Shown in pieces: positions 1 through 8,124 of a stretch of 64,000 nt of DNA; position 1 is the stretch's first letter; every line of letters begins with the position of its first letter. Where the stretch lies: the NCBI RefSeq assembly GCF_014191255.1, contig NZ_JACHWH010000007.1, positions 186,001-250,000 on the forward strand. Direction: 5' to 3'. The DNA is from Amycolatopsis bartoniae. Lineage in GTDB: Bacteria > Actinomycetota > Actinomycetes > Mycobacteriales > Pseudonocardiaceae. Both the position numbers and the translations under genes were made by a program. The notes below the pieces were generated by a model, which worked only from the letters and a program-made list of their open reading frames with translations, was not told the origin of the DNA and did no database searches.

Positions 1-249
1 GCCCGCCAGCATCGCGACCGACAGGAGGGCGGCCAACCACCCGGTGGGGAGCCGCCGCAACGGGAACAGCGCCGCGATCGCGGACGCGCAGGCCACGGCG
101 AACACCGGCAGCGCGATGCCGGGCCACAGCATCGACGGCCACTGCACCGCGGTCCCGCCGATCGCGAACAGCAGCAGGAACCGCCGCAACAGCTGGTCGC
201 GGGAGGCGCCGGGGCGCGTGGCCTGGTCTGGTTCGTCAGCGGCGCGCAC
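1..249 (-). CDS. Partial membrane protein (N-terminal 83 residues)
   Basis: The reading frame starts at a GTG at 249 with a GGAAGA ribosome-binding site nine bases upstream, and runs off the left edge of the window. About 20 polar residues are followed by two or more hydrophobic segments (for example LLRRFLLLFAIGGTA and LPVFAVACASAIAALF) separated by a Trp/Pro-rich turn. It is divergent from the VC0807-type gene. The layout would suit the membrane sensor part of a histidine kinase, but no catalytic part lies in the window, so the function is left open. Confidence 0.55.
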   Translation of the reverse strand, partial: MRAADEPDQATRPGASRDQLLRRFLLLFAIGGTAVQWPSMLWPGIALPVFAVACASAIAALFPLRRLPTGWLAALLSVAMLAG

Positions 250-291
250 GGCACTGAGTCTTCCATTCCCGGCGTCCGGCTGTCGTGGGCT

Positions 292-318
292 CCCGGGTGG
301 AGAAAGTCTCCACCCGGG
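292..318. promoter_or_regulatory. Perfect 12-bp inverted repeat in a divergent promoter region
   Basis: The arms CCCGGGTGGAGA and TCTCCACCCGGG are perfectly complementary around a 3-base AAG spacer. The element lies between the divergent starts at 249 (minus) and 406 (plus). Its place and symmetry suggest an operator for a dimeric regulator acting on one or both genes. A transcript hairpin is the alternative. No regulator gene for it is identifiable in the window. Confidence 0.55.
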
Positions 319-405
319 ATTGGCACCTCGGGCGCACGACCCGGCGCCGCGCGCTTCGTAGCTTGGGTTCACCACCCGGAAACCTTGTCCAGCGAGGAGA
401 AAACA

Positions 406-1056
406 GTGCAGAAAACCACCGAGACCGTCCCCGGAGCGTCAGCCGCGCGCACCCTGATCAGCACGCTGGCCCTCGACGTGGGTTTGCCGGTGGCCGCGTA
501 CTTCGTCGCCGAACTGGCCGGCGCGAGCAGCTACCAGGCGCTACTGACCGGCACCCTCGTCGCCGGCGTACGGGTGCTGTGGGTCGTGGCCCGCCAGCGG
601 CGGATCGAGCCGTTCGCGTTGTTCCTGCTCGTGTTGTTCGGCGTGGGCCTCGCGCTGGCGTTCGTCAGCGGCGACGCGCGGCTGCTGCTGGCCAAGGACG
701 CCGCGACGTCACTGCTCGCGGGGCTGGTCATGGCGGGCAGCTGCCTGGTCCGCAAGCCGTTCGCCTACTACGCGGCCGAGCGGATGGCCCGGTCCGCCGG
801 GCGGATCGACCAGTTCCGGGCCACGGCGAACGCGCCCGGGGAGCGGGCGCACTGGTACCGGGTCTCCCTGGTCTGGGGCGTCGGGCTGCTGGTGGACTCG
901 CTGGTGCGGGTCGCCGCGATCTACCTGCTGCCGGTGGACCTGGCCGCCAACCTGTCGCAGGTGCTGATGGTCGCGGTGTACGCCGGGCTCGTGCCGTGGA
1001 CCCTGTTCGTGACGGCTTCCCGGCGCAAGTCCGCGCCGCCGGCGGTGCGGTCGTGA
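406..1056 (+). CDS. VC0807-family membrane protein
   Basis: A protein of about 216 residues resembling the VC0807/intracellular-septation-A-like membrane family, with five to six hydrophobic segments and charged loops (RQRRIE, RKPFAYYAAERMAR). A GTG at 406 is chosen as start because GAGGAG lies six bases upstream; an in-frame TTG at 385 has no such site. Its stop overlaps the GTG of the ferredoxin gene, so it is translationally coupled to a ferredoxin, reductase and P450 operon. No enzymatic motif is visible. A role in membrane transport or anchoring is only inferred. Confidence 0.7.
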   Translation: MQKTTETVPGASAARTLISTLALDVGLPVAAYFVAELAGASSYQALLTGTLVAGVRVLWVVARQRRIEPFALFLLVLFGVGLALAFVSGDARLLLAKDAATSLLAGLVMAGSCLVRKPFAYYAAERMARSAGRIDQFRATANAPGERAHWYRVSLVWGVGLLVDSLVRVAAIYLLPVDLAANLSQVLMVAVYAGLVPWTLFVTASRRKSAPPAVRS

Positions 1057-1247
1057 AGGTGCTCGTCGACCTCAACCGCTGCCAGAGCTACGGCCAGTGC
1101 GTGTTCGCCGCCCCCGGCGTGTTCCGGTTCCGCGGCGAGGAGTCACTGGAGTACGACCACGTGCCGGACGAGACGGCCGCCCCCGAGGTGCGCCGCGCGG
1201 CGCTCGCGTGCCCCGTCGGCGCGGTCACCCTCGGGGAGGACCGGTGA
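1053..1247 (+). CDS. [3Fe-4S] ferredoxin of a P450 system
   Basis: A 64-residue ferredoxin that carries electrons from the reductase encoded next to the P450 encoded after it. Cluster ligands are Cys10, Cys16 and Cys53 in the pattern C-x5-C...CP (RCQSYGQC, ACPVGAV). The missing fourth cysteine is typical of the small [3Fe-4S] ferredoxins of actinobacterial CYP operons. The GTG start overlaps the upstream stop, and its own stop overlaps the GTG of the reductase, so all four genes are probably one transcript. Cytoplasmic. Confidence 0.9.
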   Translation: MKVLVDLNRCQSYGQCVFAAPGVFRFRGEESLEYDHVPDETAAPEVRRAALACPVGAVTLGEDR

Positions 1248-2458
1248 AGCGGATCGTCGTGGCCGGCGCCTCGCTCACCGGACTGCGAGCGGCGGAATCG
1301 TTGCGGGCCAACGGGTTCACCGGGGAGCTGCTCATCATCGGCGCCGAACCGCACGAGCCCTACGACCGGCCGCCGCTGTCGAAGGCCGTGCTCGCCGGCC
1401 GGCTGGGCACGGACCACCTCCAGCTCCCGGTCGCCCGGGGCCTGGACGCCGGCTGGTGGCTCGGCCGCCCGGTGACCGGGCTCGACCTGACCAGCCGCGA
1501 GGTCCGGGCCGGCGCCGACCGGATCGGCTTCGACGGCCTCGTCATCGCCACGGGTGCCGGCGCCCGGCCCGGCCCGCCGGGCACGCACGTGGTCCGCACG
1601 CGTGACGACGCCGACCGGTTGCGCCGGGCCCTCGCCGGCGGGCCGCGCCGGGTGCTCGTCGTGGGCGCGGGGTTCACCGGCTCGGAAGTGGCGTCCAGCT
1701 GCGTGGATCTCGGGCTGCCGGTCACCGTCGTGCACCGCGGTGCCACCCCGATGGGAAGCGCGCTCGGCGACACCGTCGGTGCGGTCCTCGGGGCCCGGCA
1801 ACGGGCGCACGGAGTCGACTTGCGGACACACACGACCTTGACCGGACTCGACGGCGGCCGCGCGACGCTCTCCGACGGCACCCGCCTGGACGCGGACGTG
1901 GTCGTCGTGGCGACCGGTTCGGTGCCGCACACCGCCTGGCTGTCCGGCAGCGGGGTCTCCGCGGGTCCGTCCGGAGTGGACTGTGACGCCGCGTGCCGCG
2001 TGCTCGACACCCACGGCGACGTCATCCCCGAGGTGTACGCCGCGGGCGATGTCGCGCGGTGGCGGCATCCGCGGTTCGAGGCGCCGCCACAACGCTTCGA
2101 GCACTGGGGCAACGCGCTCGACCAGGCCGAGGTCGCCGCGCACAACCTGTGCGGCGGCCCCCGCCGGGAGGTCACCACGCTGCCCGCGTTCTGGTCCGAC
2201 CAGTTCGGTCTCAACATCAAGGCGATCGGCCTGCCGCACCTCGCCGACGACGTCATGCTCACCCAAGGCTCCTTCGAGCGCCGCTCGTTCGTCGCCGCAT
2301 ACGGCCGCGGCGGCGTCACGGTCGGCGCGATGGCGGTCGACTCGCCGCGGGTGCTGGACGGCTACGCGGCCCTGATCACCGAACGTGCCCCGTTCCCGCC
2401 CGCCATCGGCGCCACGGACTCGCCCGCGCTCACCACCGTTTCCGGAGGACCGGCATGA
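1244..2458 (+). CDS. NAD(P)H-dependent FAD ferredoxin reductase
   Basis: A 404-residue pyridine nucleotide-disulphide oxidoreductase-fold reductase. It has an N-terminal FAD Rossmann motif (VAGASLTGLRAAE, slightly off the GxGxxG consensus), the YDRPPLSK motif of BphA4/putidaredoxin reductase-type enzymes, a second Rossmann motif for NAD(P)H (VVGAGFTGSEVAS, about residues 142-156) and the ATG motif plus VYAAGDVA that close the FAD site. The C-terminal reductase domain follows. It passes electrons to the ferredoxin encoded just upstream. The stop overlaps the P450 ATG (ATGA). Confidence 0.93.
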   Translation: MKRIVVAGASLTGLRAAESLRANGFTGELLIIGAEPHEPYDRPPLSKAVLAGRLGTDHLQLPVARGLDAGWWLGRPVTGLDLTSREVRAGADRIGFDGLVIATGAGARPGPPGTHVVRTRDDADRLRRALAGGPRRVLVVGAGFTGSEVASSCVDLGLPVTVVHRGATPMGSALGDTVGAVLGARQRAHGVDLRTHTTLTGLDGGRATLSDGTRLDADVVVVATGSVPHTAWLSGSGVSAGPSGVDCDAACRVLDTHGDVIPEVYAAGDVARWRHPRFEAPPQRFEHWGNALDQAEVAAHNLCGGPRREVTTLPAFWSDQFGLNIKAIGLPHLADDVMLTQGSFERRSFVAAYGRGGVTVGAMAVDSPRVLDGYAALITERAPFPPAIGATDSPALTTVSGGPA

Positions 2459-3657
2459 ACCCCTATCCCGCAGCCCTTTCCTACGGCCGCCTGCTCGACC
2501 CCGCGCAGCGCCCCGACCCCTACCCGGTGTTCGCCGAACTGTCGCGCGAACCCGTGCAGAGGATCGACGAGCACGTCTGGGCCGTCAGCGGCCACGCCGA
2601 CATCAGCCGGCTGCTGCGCGACCCGCGGCTGTCCGTGCAGGAACCCGCGGTGTTCGGCCCGGACACGCCGCTGGGCTCGGACGGCGAACCGTTCCGCGGC
2701 CCCTTCCTCCGGCAGGACCCACCGCACCACGACACCCTGCGCGCCCGGACGATGCACCAGTTCGTGCCGAGGATCCTCGGCCTGCGCCCGAAGATCGAGG
2801 CCATGGTCACGGAGCTGCTCGACGGTCTCGACGGCGCCGGCGAGCTCGACGTGGTGTCCGCGCTCGCCTACCCGCTGCCGGTCGCGGTGATCTGCGAACT
2901 GCTGGGGGTACCGCGCTCGGAGGAGCCGGTGTTCCACGACTTCGCCGCGCGCCTGACCCGCGCGCTGGACCCGCAGGAGTCGTTCACCGAGGAGGAGCTG
3001 GCGGACGTCGCGAAGACCCGCGAGGACTGGCGCGCCTACCTCACCCCGATGATCGTGCGGCGCCTCGCCGAACCCGGCGACGACCTGGTGTCGGGCCTGC
3101 TCGCCGACGGCGACCCGGCCAAGCGCATGACCATGCTCGAACTGGCGACCACGCTGGGCCTGCTGCTCATCGCGGGGCACGAGACGACGGTGAACCTGAT
3201 CGCCAACGGCACGCTCGCGCTGCTGCGCGACCCGGCTGCCCTCGCTCGGCTGCGCGCCGACCCCGGCCTCGCGCCCGCCGTCGTCGAGGAGGTGCTGCGC
3301 TACGACCCGCCGGTGCAGCTGACCAGCCGCCTCACCACGGCGGAGGTGCGCATCGGCGACACGACCGTGCCCGAGGGCGATCACGTGCTCCTGCTGCTGG
3401 CCGCCGGCAACCGCGATCCGCGGCGGTTCGCAGACCCGGACCGGTTCTGGCCGGAACGCCCGGACAACCGGCACCTCGCGTTCGGTGGCGGTGTCCACTA
3501 CTGCCTCGGCGCCGCGCTCGCCCGCATGGAGGGCGAGGCCGTACTCACCGCGATCGCGACGCAGCTGGCGGCACCGCGGCTGGTCGCGGATCCCCCGCCG
3601 TACCGGCCGAACACGATCCTGCGCGGCCCGGCGGAGCTGCGCGTGGCGATCGGCTGA
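2455..3657 (+). CDS. Cytochrome P450
   Basis: A 400-residue soluble bacterial P450. Visible landmarks are the I-helix oxygen-activation motif AGHETT, the K-helix ExxR (EEVLR), and the haem loop FGGGVHYCLG with Cys350 as the thiolate ligand. The N-terminus has no membrane anchor. Its start overlaps the reductase stop, and together with the ferredoxin it forms a self-contained class I electron chain. The substrate cannot be read from the sequence. The neighbouring remnant of an aromatic-type flavin hydroxylase hints at xenobiotic or secondary-metabolite oxidation, as inference only. Confidence 0.95.
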   Translation: MNPYPAALSYGRLLDPAQRPDPYPVFAELSREPVQRIDEHVWAVSGHADISRLLRDPRLSVQEPAVFGPDTPLGSDGEPFRGPFLRQDPPHHDTLRARTMHQFVPRILGLRPKIEAMVTELLDGLDGAGELDVVSALAYPLPVAVICELLGVPRSEEPVFHDFAARLTRALDPQESFTEEELADVAKTREDWRAYLTPMIVRRLAEPGDDLVSGLLADGDPAKRMTMLELATTLGLLLIAGHETTVNLIANGTLALLRDPAALARLRADPGLAPAVVEEVLRYDPPVQLTSRLTTAEVRIGDTTVPEGDHVLLLLAAGNRDPRRFADPDRFWPERPDNRHLAFGGGVHYCLGAALARMEGEAVLTAIATQLAAPRLVADPPPYRPNTILRGPAELRVAIG

Positions 3658-3701
3658 CGGTGCGCGCGAGATGTGCGTGAGTTGTAAGCGGCGGCGGTGA
3701 G

Positions 3702-3729
3702 TCTCGACGTACCAAGGCGTACTTCGAGA
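3702..3729. promoter_or_regulatory. 28-bp near-perfect inverted repeat (operator candidate)
   Basis: The arms TCTCGACGTAC and GTACTTCGAGA match at 10 of 11 positions around the spacer CAAGGC. The element lies between the P450 stop (3657) and the start of a damaged flavin monooxygenase gene (3742), overlapping where that gene's promoter should be. Size and symmetry resemble TetR-family operators. It differs from the palindrome beside the nearby TetR gene (5286-5298), so the cognate regulator is probably elsewhere. Confidence 0.5.
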
Positions 3730-3741
3730 AGGGAATCCGTC

Positions 3742-4652
3742 GTGCATGACGTGGTGATCGCGGGGAGCGGCCCGGTCGGTCTGTTCCTCGCCTGCGAACT
3801 CGGCCTCGCGGGCTGCTCGGTGCTGGTCCTCGAACGGGAGCCGGAGCCGCATTCCCCGTGGCGGAACTTCCCGCTCGGAATGCGCGGGCTGTCGGGCGGC
3901 CCGGTCGAGGCGTTCCACCGCCGCGGGATGCTGCCGGCGTTGCTGGCCGCGTCGGGCGTGGAGCAGACGACCGGCGCGGACGAGCCGGTACGTCCGCGGT
4001 CGGCCGGGCACTTCGCCCGGTCGGCGCGCGGGTGCTCGACTGGTCGCGCGCCCAGGTGGCGGTCATGCGGCCGGACCCGCACTCCCGGGCGATCCAGGCC
4101 GTGGTGCGTGACCTGCTGGCAACCCGTGACGGCACCACGTACGTCTTCGAGCGCACGTCGGGTATCTCGCTTCGCTACGACCTCGGCGACGAGCAGCCGC
4201 TGGTCGGCCGCAACGCACCGGACTTCCACCTGGCTGACGGCACGCGCCTCGGCGAGCTGATGCGGGACGGCCGCGGCGTCGCCCTCGACTTCAGCGCTGA
4301 CGGGTGTCTGCGCGACGTGGCGGCGCACCACGGTGACCGGATCCGGTACGCGGCCGGCCCGGCGCTGGACGACCTCGGCTTCGGCGCCGTGCTCGTCCGC
4401 CCGGACGGCATCGTCGCCTGGGCGGGCGACCGCGCTCCGGACCGTGCTTCGTTCGAAAAAGCCGTCACTCGCTGGTTTTCAAACGCCGGATCGTCCGGGC
4501 AGGGCTCGAGGGAGGTTGCGGGGCGGACGGCGGGTCAGGTCCAGCACCGCGGACGGCGCGCACCGTCCACACGAGACGGACCAGTGGGTTCCGAATGGAC
4601 CCGGGCATGGTTCGGCGAGCTTCGTGGTAGGCGGATCAGGGCCGGCGCGTGA
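3742..4652 (+). pseudogene. FAD-dependent aromatic monooxygenase remnant (internal deletion and frameshift)
   Basis: The frame opening at GTG 3742 gives a typical PheA/TfdB-type FAD-binding start (IAGSGPVGLFLACELGLAG, then a conserved GMRGLS-like segment) for roughly 90 residues. From about 4030 the similarity continues in another frame and jumps to the C-terminus of the same family: MRPDPHSRAIQ, YVFERTSGISLRYDL, then the thioredoxin-like tail LVGRNAPDFHLADG...AVLVRPDGIVAWAGD...AVTRWF, ending near 4485. Family members are about 500 residues; here about half is missing, including the second FAD/substrate segment. The normal stop is also lost and the frame runs to 4652 into the convergent TetR gene. 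Not expected to be functional. Confidence 0.75.
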
Positions 4653-5241
4653 CCGGCCGGACCGCTCCGGGTGCGCGGGCAGGCAGGCCGCGCAGCAGCG
4701 AATCGAGGAACAACTCGAACCGGGGCTCGCTGTGCCCGAGGTTCAGCGAGCTCTCCTGGGCGGCGAGCCAGCTGACGGTCGAGGTGGCGAAGATGTACCA
4801 GCTCTGCTCGGCCAGCTCGCCACCGACGCCGGCGGCGGTGAACGCACCGATGACCGCTTCACGAAGGCGTCCGAACGAGCCGGGGTTGTGCCGATGCGGG
4901 CGGGCCACGCGGGTCGCGTAGCCCGGCACGGCGAGGAACTCGTCGTGCATCGCCCAGGCGAGCCGGGCCAGCCAGGGACGCCATCTCGCGCCCGTCGGTT
5001 CGTCGGCGGGCAGGATACGGTCGACGACCACCTCACTGATCATGTCGAACAGGGCGTCCCGGCTGGGCACCCACCGGTACAGCGCCCCGTGCGTGACCCC
5101 CAGCCGGGCGGCCAGCTCCCGCATCGTGAGGGTGTCGAGGTTTCCGCCATCGAGCGCGGCGGCCACGATCCGCTCCCGGCTGATCTGCGCCGGTCGCCCG
5201 GGATGCCGGTGCCCGCGTGCCGAAGTGGTCATGGTGTTCAT
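4636..5241 (-). CDS. TetR-family repressor
   Basis: A 201-residue regulator. The N-terminal helix-turn-helix (TMRELAARLGVTHGALYRWV, about residues 37-56) is followed by an alpha-helical ligand domain of the tetracycline-repressor C-terminal type. ATG 5241 is preceded by a G-rich stretch; ATG 5232 is an in-frame alternative. It is divergent from an MFS pump, with a perfect palindrome between them, so it most likely represses the pump gene and itself and is released by a pump substrate. The 3' end overlaps the tail of the degraded monooxygenase frame. Confidence 0.88.
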   Translation of the reverse strand: MNTMTTSARGHRHPGRPAQISRERIVAAALDGGNLDTLTMRELAARLGVTHGALYRWVPSRDALFDMISEVVVDRILPADEPTGARWRPWLARLAWAMHDEFLAVPGYATRVARPHRHNPGSFGRLREAVIGAFTAAGVGGELAEQSWYIFATSTVSWLAAQESSLNLGHSEPRFELFLDSLLRGLPARAPGAVRPVTRRP

Positions 5242-5285
5242 CGTAAGCACCCCCTGTCCGCACCTCCGGACGCGAATTATTGACC

Positions 5286-5298
5286 ACTGGTTACCAGT
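5286..5298. promoter_or_regulatory. Palindromic operator between tetR-type and MFS genes
   Basis: ACTGGT-T-ACCAGT is a perfect 13-base palindrome, placed in the 105-base gap between the divergent regulator (start 5241) and transporter (start 5347). It is the obvious binding site for the TetR protein; binding itself is inferred from position and symmetry. Confidence 0.55.
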
Positions 5299-5346
5299 CT
5301 CGTTAAGGTCGGTTCCACCACGACCGCGCGAGGACACGGGAGCAGG

Positions 5347-6453
5347 ATGACGACCCGCGAAACGACACCGGACAAGGGCGCGACGGCACCGTTCGGCGCA
5401 CGCCGACATCGGTTCGGATACTGGTCCGTGACGTTCGCTTTCCTGGTCCTCGTCGGCTTTTCGACGGTCCCGAGCCCGCTCTACGGCCTGTATGCCCACC
5501 GCGACGGCTTTTCGTCGTTCGTCATCACCCTCATCTACGGCGCCTACACCCTCGGAGTCGCCGCGAGCCTGTTCTTCACCGGTCATCTCTCCGATCTGCA
5601 CGGCCGCCGCCCGTTGCTGCTCGCCGCCTTGGCCGCCGCCGCCACGAGCGCGGTGGTCTTCCTGAGCTGGCCCGAGTTGCCCGGCCTGTTCGTGGCCAGG
5701 GTCCTCACCGGTCTCTCGGTGGGGGTCACCGCATCCACCGCGACCGCCTACCTGACCGAACTGCACGCGGCGCACCGCCCCACAGCACCCGTCCGGCGCG
5801 CGCAACTCACCGCCTCCGCCGCGAACGTGGGCGGTCTCGGCTTCGGCGCACTCGCCGCGGGACTCCTGGCGCAGCACGCGGGCCACGCGCTCACCGTGCC
5901 CTACCTCGTGTTCCTCGCGTTGATCATCATCGCCACGGCCGCCATCCTCCTGGCCCCGGAAACCCGGTTCCGGCCCGATCCGCTGCCCGCCTACCGCCCC
6001 CAGCGCATGGCCGTCCCGCACCACTCCCGCGCCCAGTTCGCCGCCGCTCTCCTCGGTGTCGTCGTAGCGTTCGCGGTCCTGGGGATGTTCGTCGGACTGG
6101 CAGGCACCTTCCTCTCCGCCACGTTGCACCACACCTCGCTGGCACTGGCCGGTGGCACCGTCTTCCTCGTGTTCGCCGTCGGCGTCGTCGTGCTGGCGGG
6201 CACGAACACCTGGCCCATTCGACGTCTCCTCGTGCTGGGCGTCGCGCTCATGCTCGCCGGCCTGGCTCTCGTGGTCGTCGCCGCGTGGCTACCCGCGCCC
6301 AGCCTGGTCGTCTTCCTCACCGGCGGGGCCGTCATCGGCGGCGGTGGTTGCGCCGTCTTCAAAACAGCGCTCACCATCGTCGTGGGAGTCGGCGTCCTGG
6401 TAGCCACCCCAACCCTGCTGCGCTACGGCAAGACTCCGGGCCCGGAGTGGTAG
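5347..6453 (+). CDS. MFS drug-efflux-type transporter, probably internally truncated
   Basis: A 368-residue major facilitator. The N-terminal half is intact, including the loop 2-3 signature (GHLSDLHGRRPLLL) and TM5 region. Hydrophobic segments continue normally to GGGGCAVFKTAL. In related proteins this is followed by a cytoplasmic loop and about two helices, but here it runs straight into GVLVATPTLLRYG, which resembles the extreme C-terminus. About 50-60 residues appear missing in frame, so TM11 and part of TM12 may be absent. The divergent TetR and the palindrome at 5286 point to inducible efflux. Activity is uncertain because of the deletion. Confidence 0.8.
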   Translation: MTTRETTPDKGATAPFGARRHRFGYWSVTFAFLVLVGFSTVPSPLYGLYAHRDGFSSFVITLIYGAYTLGVAASLFFTGHLSDLHGRRPLLLAALAAAATSAVVFLSWPELPGLFVARVLTGLSVGVTASTATAYLTELHAAHRPTAPVRRAQLTASAANVGGLGFGALAAGLLAQHAGHALTVPYLVFLALIIIATAAILLAPETRFRPDPLPAYRPQRMAVPHHSRAQFAAALLGVVVAFAVLGMFVGLAGTFLSATLHHTSLALAGGTVFLVFAVGVVVLAGTNTWPIRRLLVLGVALMLAGLALVVVAAWLPAPSLVVFLTGGAVIGGGGCAVFKTALTIVVGVGVLVATPTLLRYGKTPGPEW

Positions 6454-6593
6454 GCGACGGCGACGACCGCGTTCACGTCGGGGACACCTCGATGTCTTGC
6501 AGGCAACGGAAGGCGTGCGCGGGATCGGGGTAGCTGCGGATGCGCGCGTTCGCCCCGGTCGAGCCTGGTGCCACTCCCCGGCAGGGTGGGCGG

Positions 6594-8099
6594 CTACGGG
6601 ACGGGGACAAGGGTCCGGTTCGACAGGTCGGCCCCGGGTTGGGCGGGCAGGGGCTCCTTGGCGCAGAAGGAGTCGAACGGGGGCCGCTGTCCTCGGGTGA
6701 GGAAGTCGGTCACCGCGTCGTTGGCGCAGGTGTTCGTTCCCAGGTACACGCCGTGCCCGCCGTTGTCGACCGTGACGAGCCGGGCCCGCTGCCCGAGCGC
6801 GGCGCGCGTCTCGAGCGCTCCGGCCAGTGGGGTCGCGGGATCGCGGAGGTTCTGCACCATCAGGATGTCGGACGGGCCGCGGTCGGTGATCCGCACCTGC
6901 GGCTCGATCGGGTCGGCCGGCCAGAACGCGCACGGCCAGATGTTGGCCGCGGCCGCGCCGAACATCGGGAACCGGATCCGGTCGTGCGCGACGTCGCGCT
7001 GGTAGGTGGCGACCGATTCGGGCCAGTCGGAGTCGTTGCAGACGACGTGGAGCTGGGCGGACAGCAGGTTCTGCACGTCCGGTTCCTCGGCTGCCACCAC
7101 GTTCGTGGGTGGCGTCCCCGCCTGCAATGCCTGCCACAGCTGCGCGAGGGCCGGGAAGTTCCGGTCGTTGTACAGCCCGCCGAACGTGGTGAGGCGGAAC
7201 AGTTTCCCGTCCACGCCGCCGACCGGAACCTCGTCGAGCCGGTTCGCCAGCTCGAAGTACTCGGCGGTCACCGCGGCCGGGGTCGCGCCCAGCCCGTAGG
7301 TGCTGTCACGCTCGGCCGCCCACGCCGCGAAGTCGGGGAACCGATCCTGGAAGCCCAGCGCGAACCGGCGCGCGGCGGTCACGTCCAGGCCGGTGGGCCC
7401 GAGCGTGCTGTCCAGCACGACCCGGTCGGTCCGCTCCGGGAACAAGGTCGCGTAGACCGAGCCGAGGTAGGTCCCGTACGACAGACCGAAGTACGAGATC
7501 TTCGGTTCGCCGAGGGCGGCGCGGATGCGGTCCATGTCCCTGGCCGTGTTCGCAGTGGTGATGTAGGGCAGCAGGGCGGCGGTCGGTGAGGTGGCGCACC
7601 GGTGCGCCGTGTCCCGCGCCACCCGGGCCTGCTGGACGACCTCCGCCGGGGTGCGCGCGTACGGCGGAAGGTCGCTGGTCAGCCGATCGGCCGGGAGGTC
7701 ACAGGTGACCGGGCTGCTGTGGCCGACACCGCGTGGATCGAAGCCGATCAGGTCGAAGGACTCACGCAGGCTCGCCGGAGCGCCGGAGCCGACCAGCGCG
7801 AGGGGCAGCGTGAGACCGGGGCCGCCCGGCCCGCCGGGGTTCATCAGCAGCACCCCCCGCCGCTTGGCCGGATCGGTGCTGGGCAGGCGGGACACGGCGA
7901 TTTCGATCGTCGGCCCGGCGGGCCGGCGGTAGTCCAGCGGCACGGCGAGGGTGGCGCATTCCAACCCGTTCGCCGGGGTACCGAGGTCGGGGCACGGCCC
8001 CCACCGCAACGAATCGGAGCCCTCGGCCGCCGACGACGGACTGGACACCAGGAGAACCGCGAGGACCACAGCGGCGACGATCGAGACAGCCTTTTGCAC
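6594..8099 (-). CDS. Secreted alpha/beta hydrolase, tripeptidyl-aminopeptidase (TAP) type
   Basis: A 501-residue exported hydrolase. The GTG start at 8099 has GGGGG six bases upstream. Residues 1-25 form a signal peptide (hydrophobic core VSIVAAVVLAVLLVSS, cleavage near SSAAEG). The core has LLMNPGGPGGPG (oxyanion region), DLIGFDPRGVG, the nucleophile elbow GLSYGTYLG, and a C-terminal TAP-like domain with DILMVQNLRDPATP (Asp) and DNGGHGVY (His). Family members release N-terminal tripeptides or hydrolyse ester/amide bonds outside the cell. It is a stand-alone gene with unknown natural substrate. Confidence 0.9.
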   Translation of the reverse strand: MQKAVSIVAAVVLAVLLVSSPSSAAEGSDSLRWGPCPDLGTPANGLECATLAVPLDYRRPAGPTIEIAVSRLPSTDPAKRRGVLLMNPGGPGGPGLTLPLALVGSGAPASLRESFDLIGFDPRGVGHSSPVTCDLPADRLTSDLPPYARTPAEVVQQARVARDTAHRCATSPTAALLPYITTANTARDMDRIRAALGEPKISYFGLSYGTYLGSVYATLFPERTDRVVLDSTLGPTGLDVTAARRFALGFQDRFPDFAAWAAERDSTYGLGATPAAVTAEYFELANRLDEVPVGGVDGKLFRLTTFGGLYNDRNFPALAQLWQALQAGTPPTNVVAAEEPDVQNLLSAQLHVVCNDSDWPESVATYQRDVAHDRIRFPMFGAAAANIWPCAFWPADPIEPQVRITDRGPSDILMVQNLRDPATPLAGALETRAALGQRARLVTVDNGGHGVYLGTNTCANDAVTDFLTRGQRPPFDSFCAKEPLPAQPGADLSNRTLVPVP

Positions 8100-8124
8100 G
8101 TCCAACCCCCTGACGTGGTTCAAG

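Noticed and set aside
4636-6132. Very long minus-strand frame across the TetR and MFS genes
   Set aside because: Only the right-reading TetR part (4636-5241) has family motifs. The rest is a Gly/Arg-rich antisense frame of the MFS gene, produced by high third-position GC.
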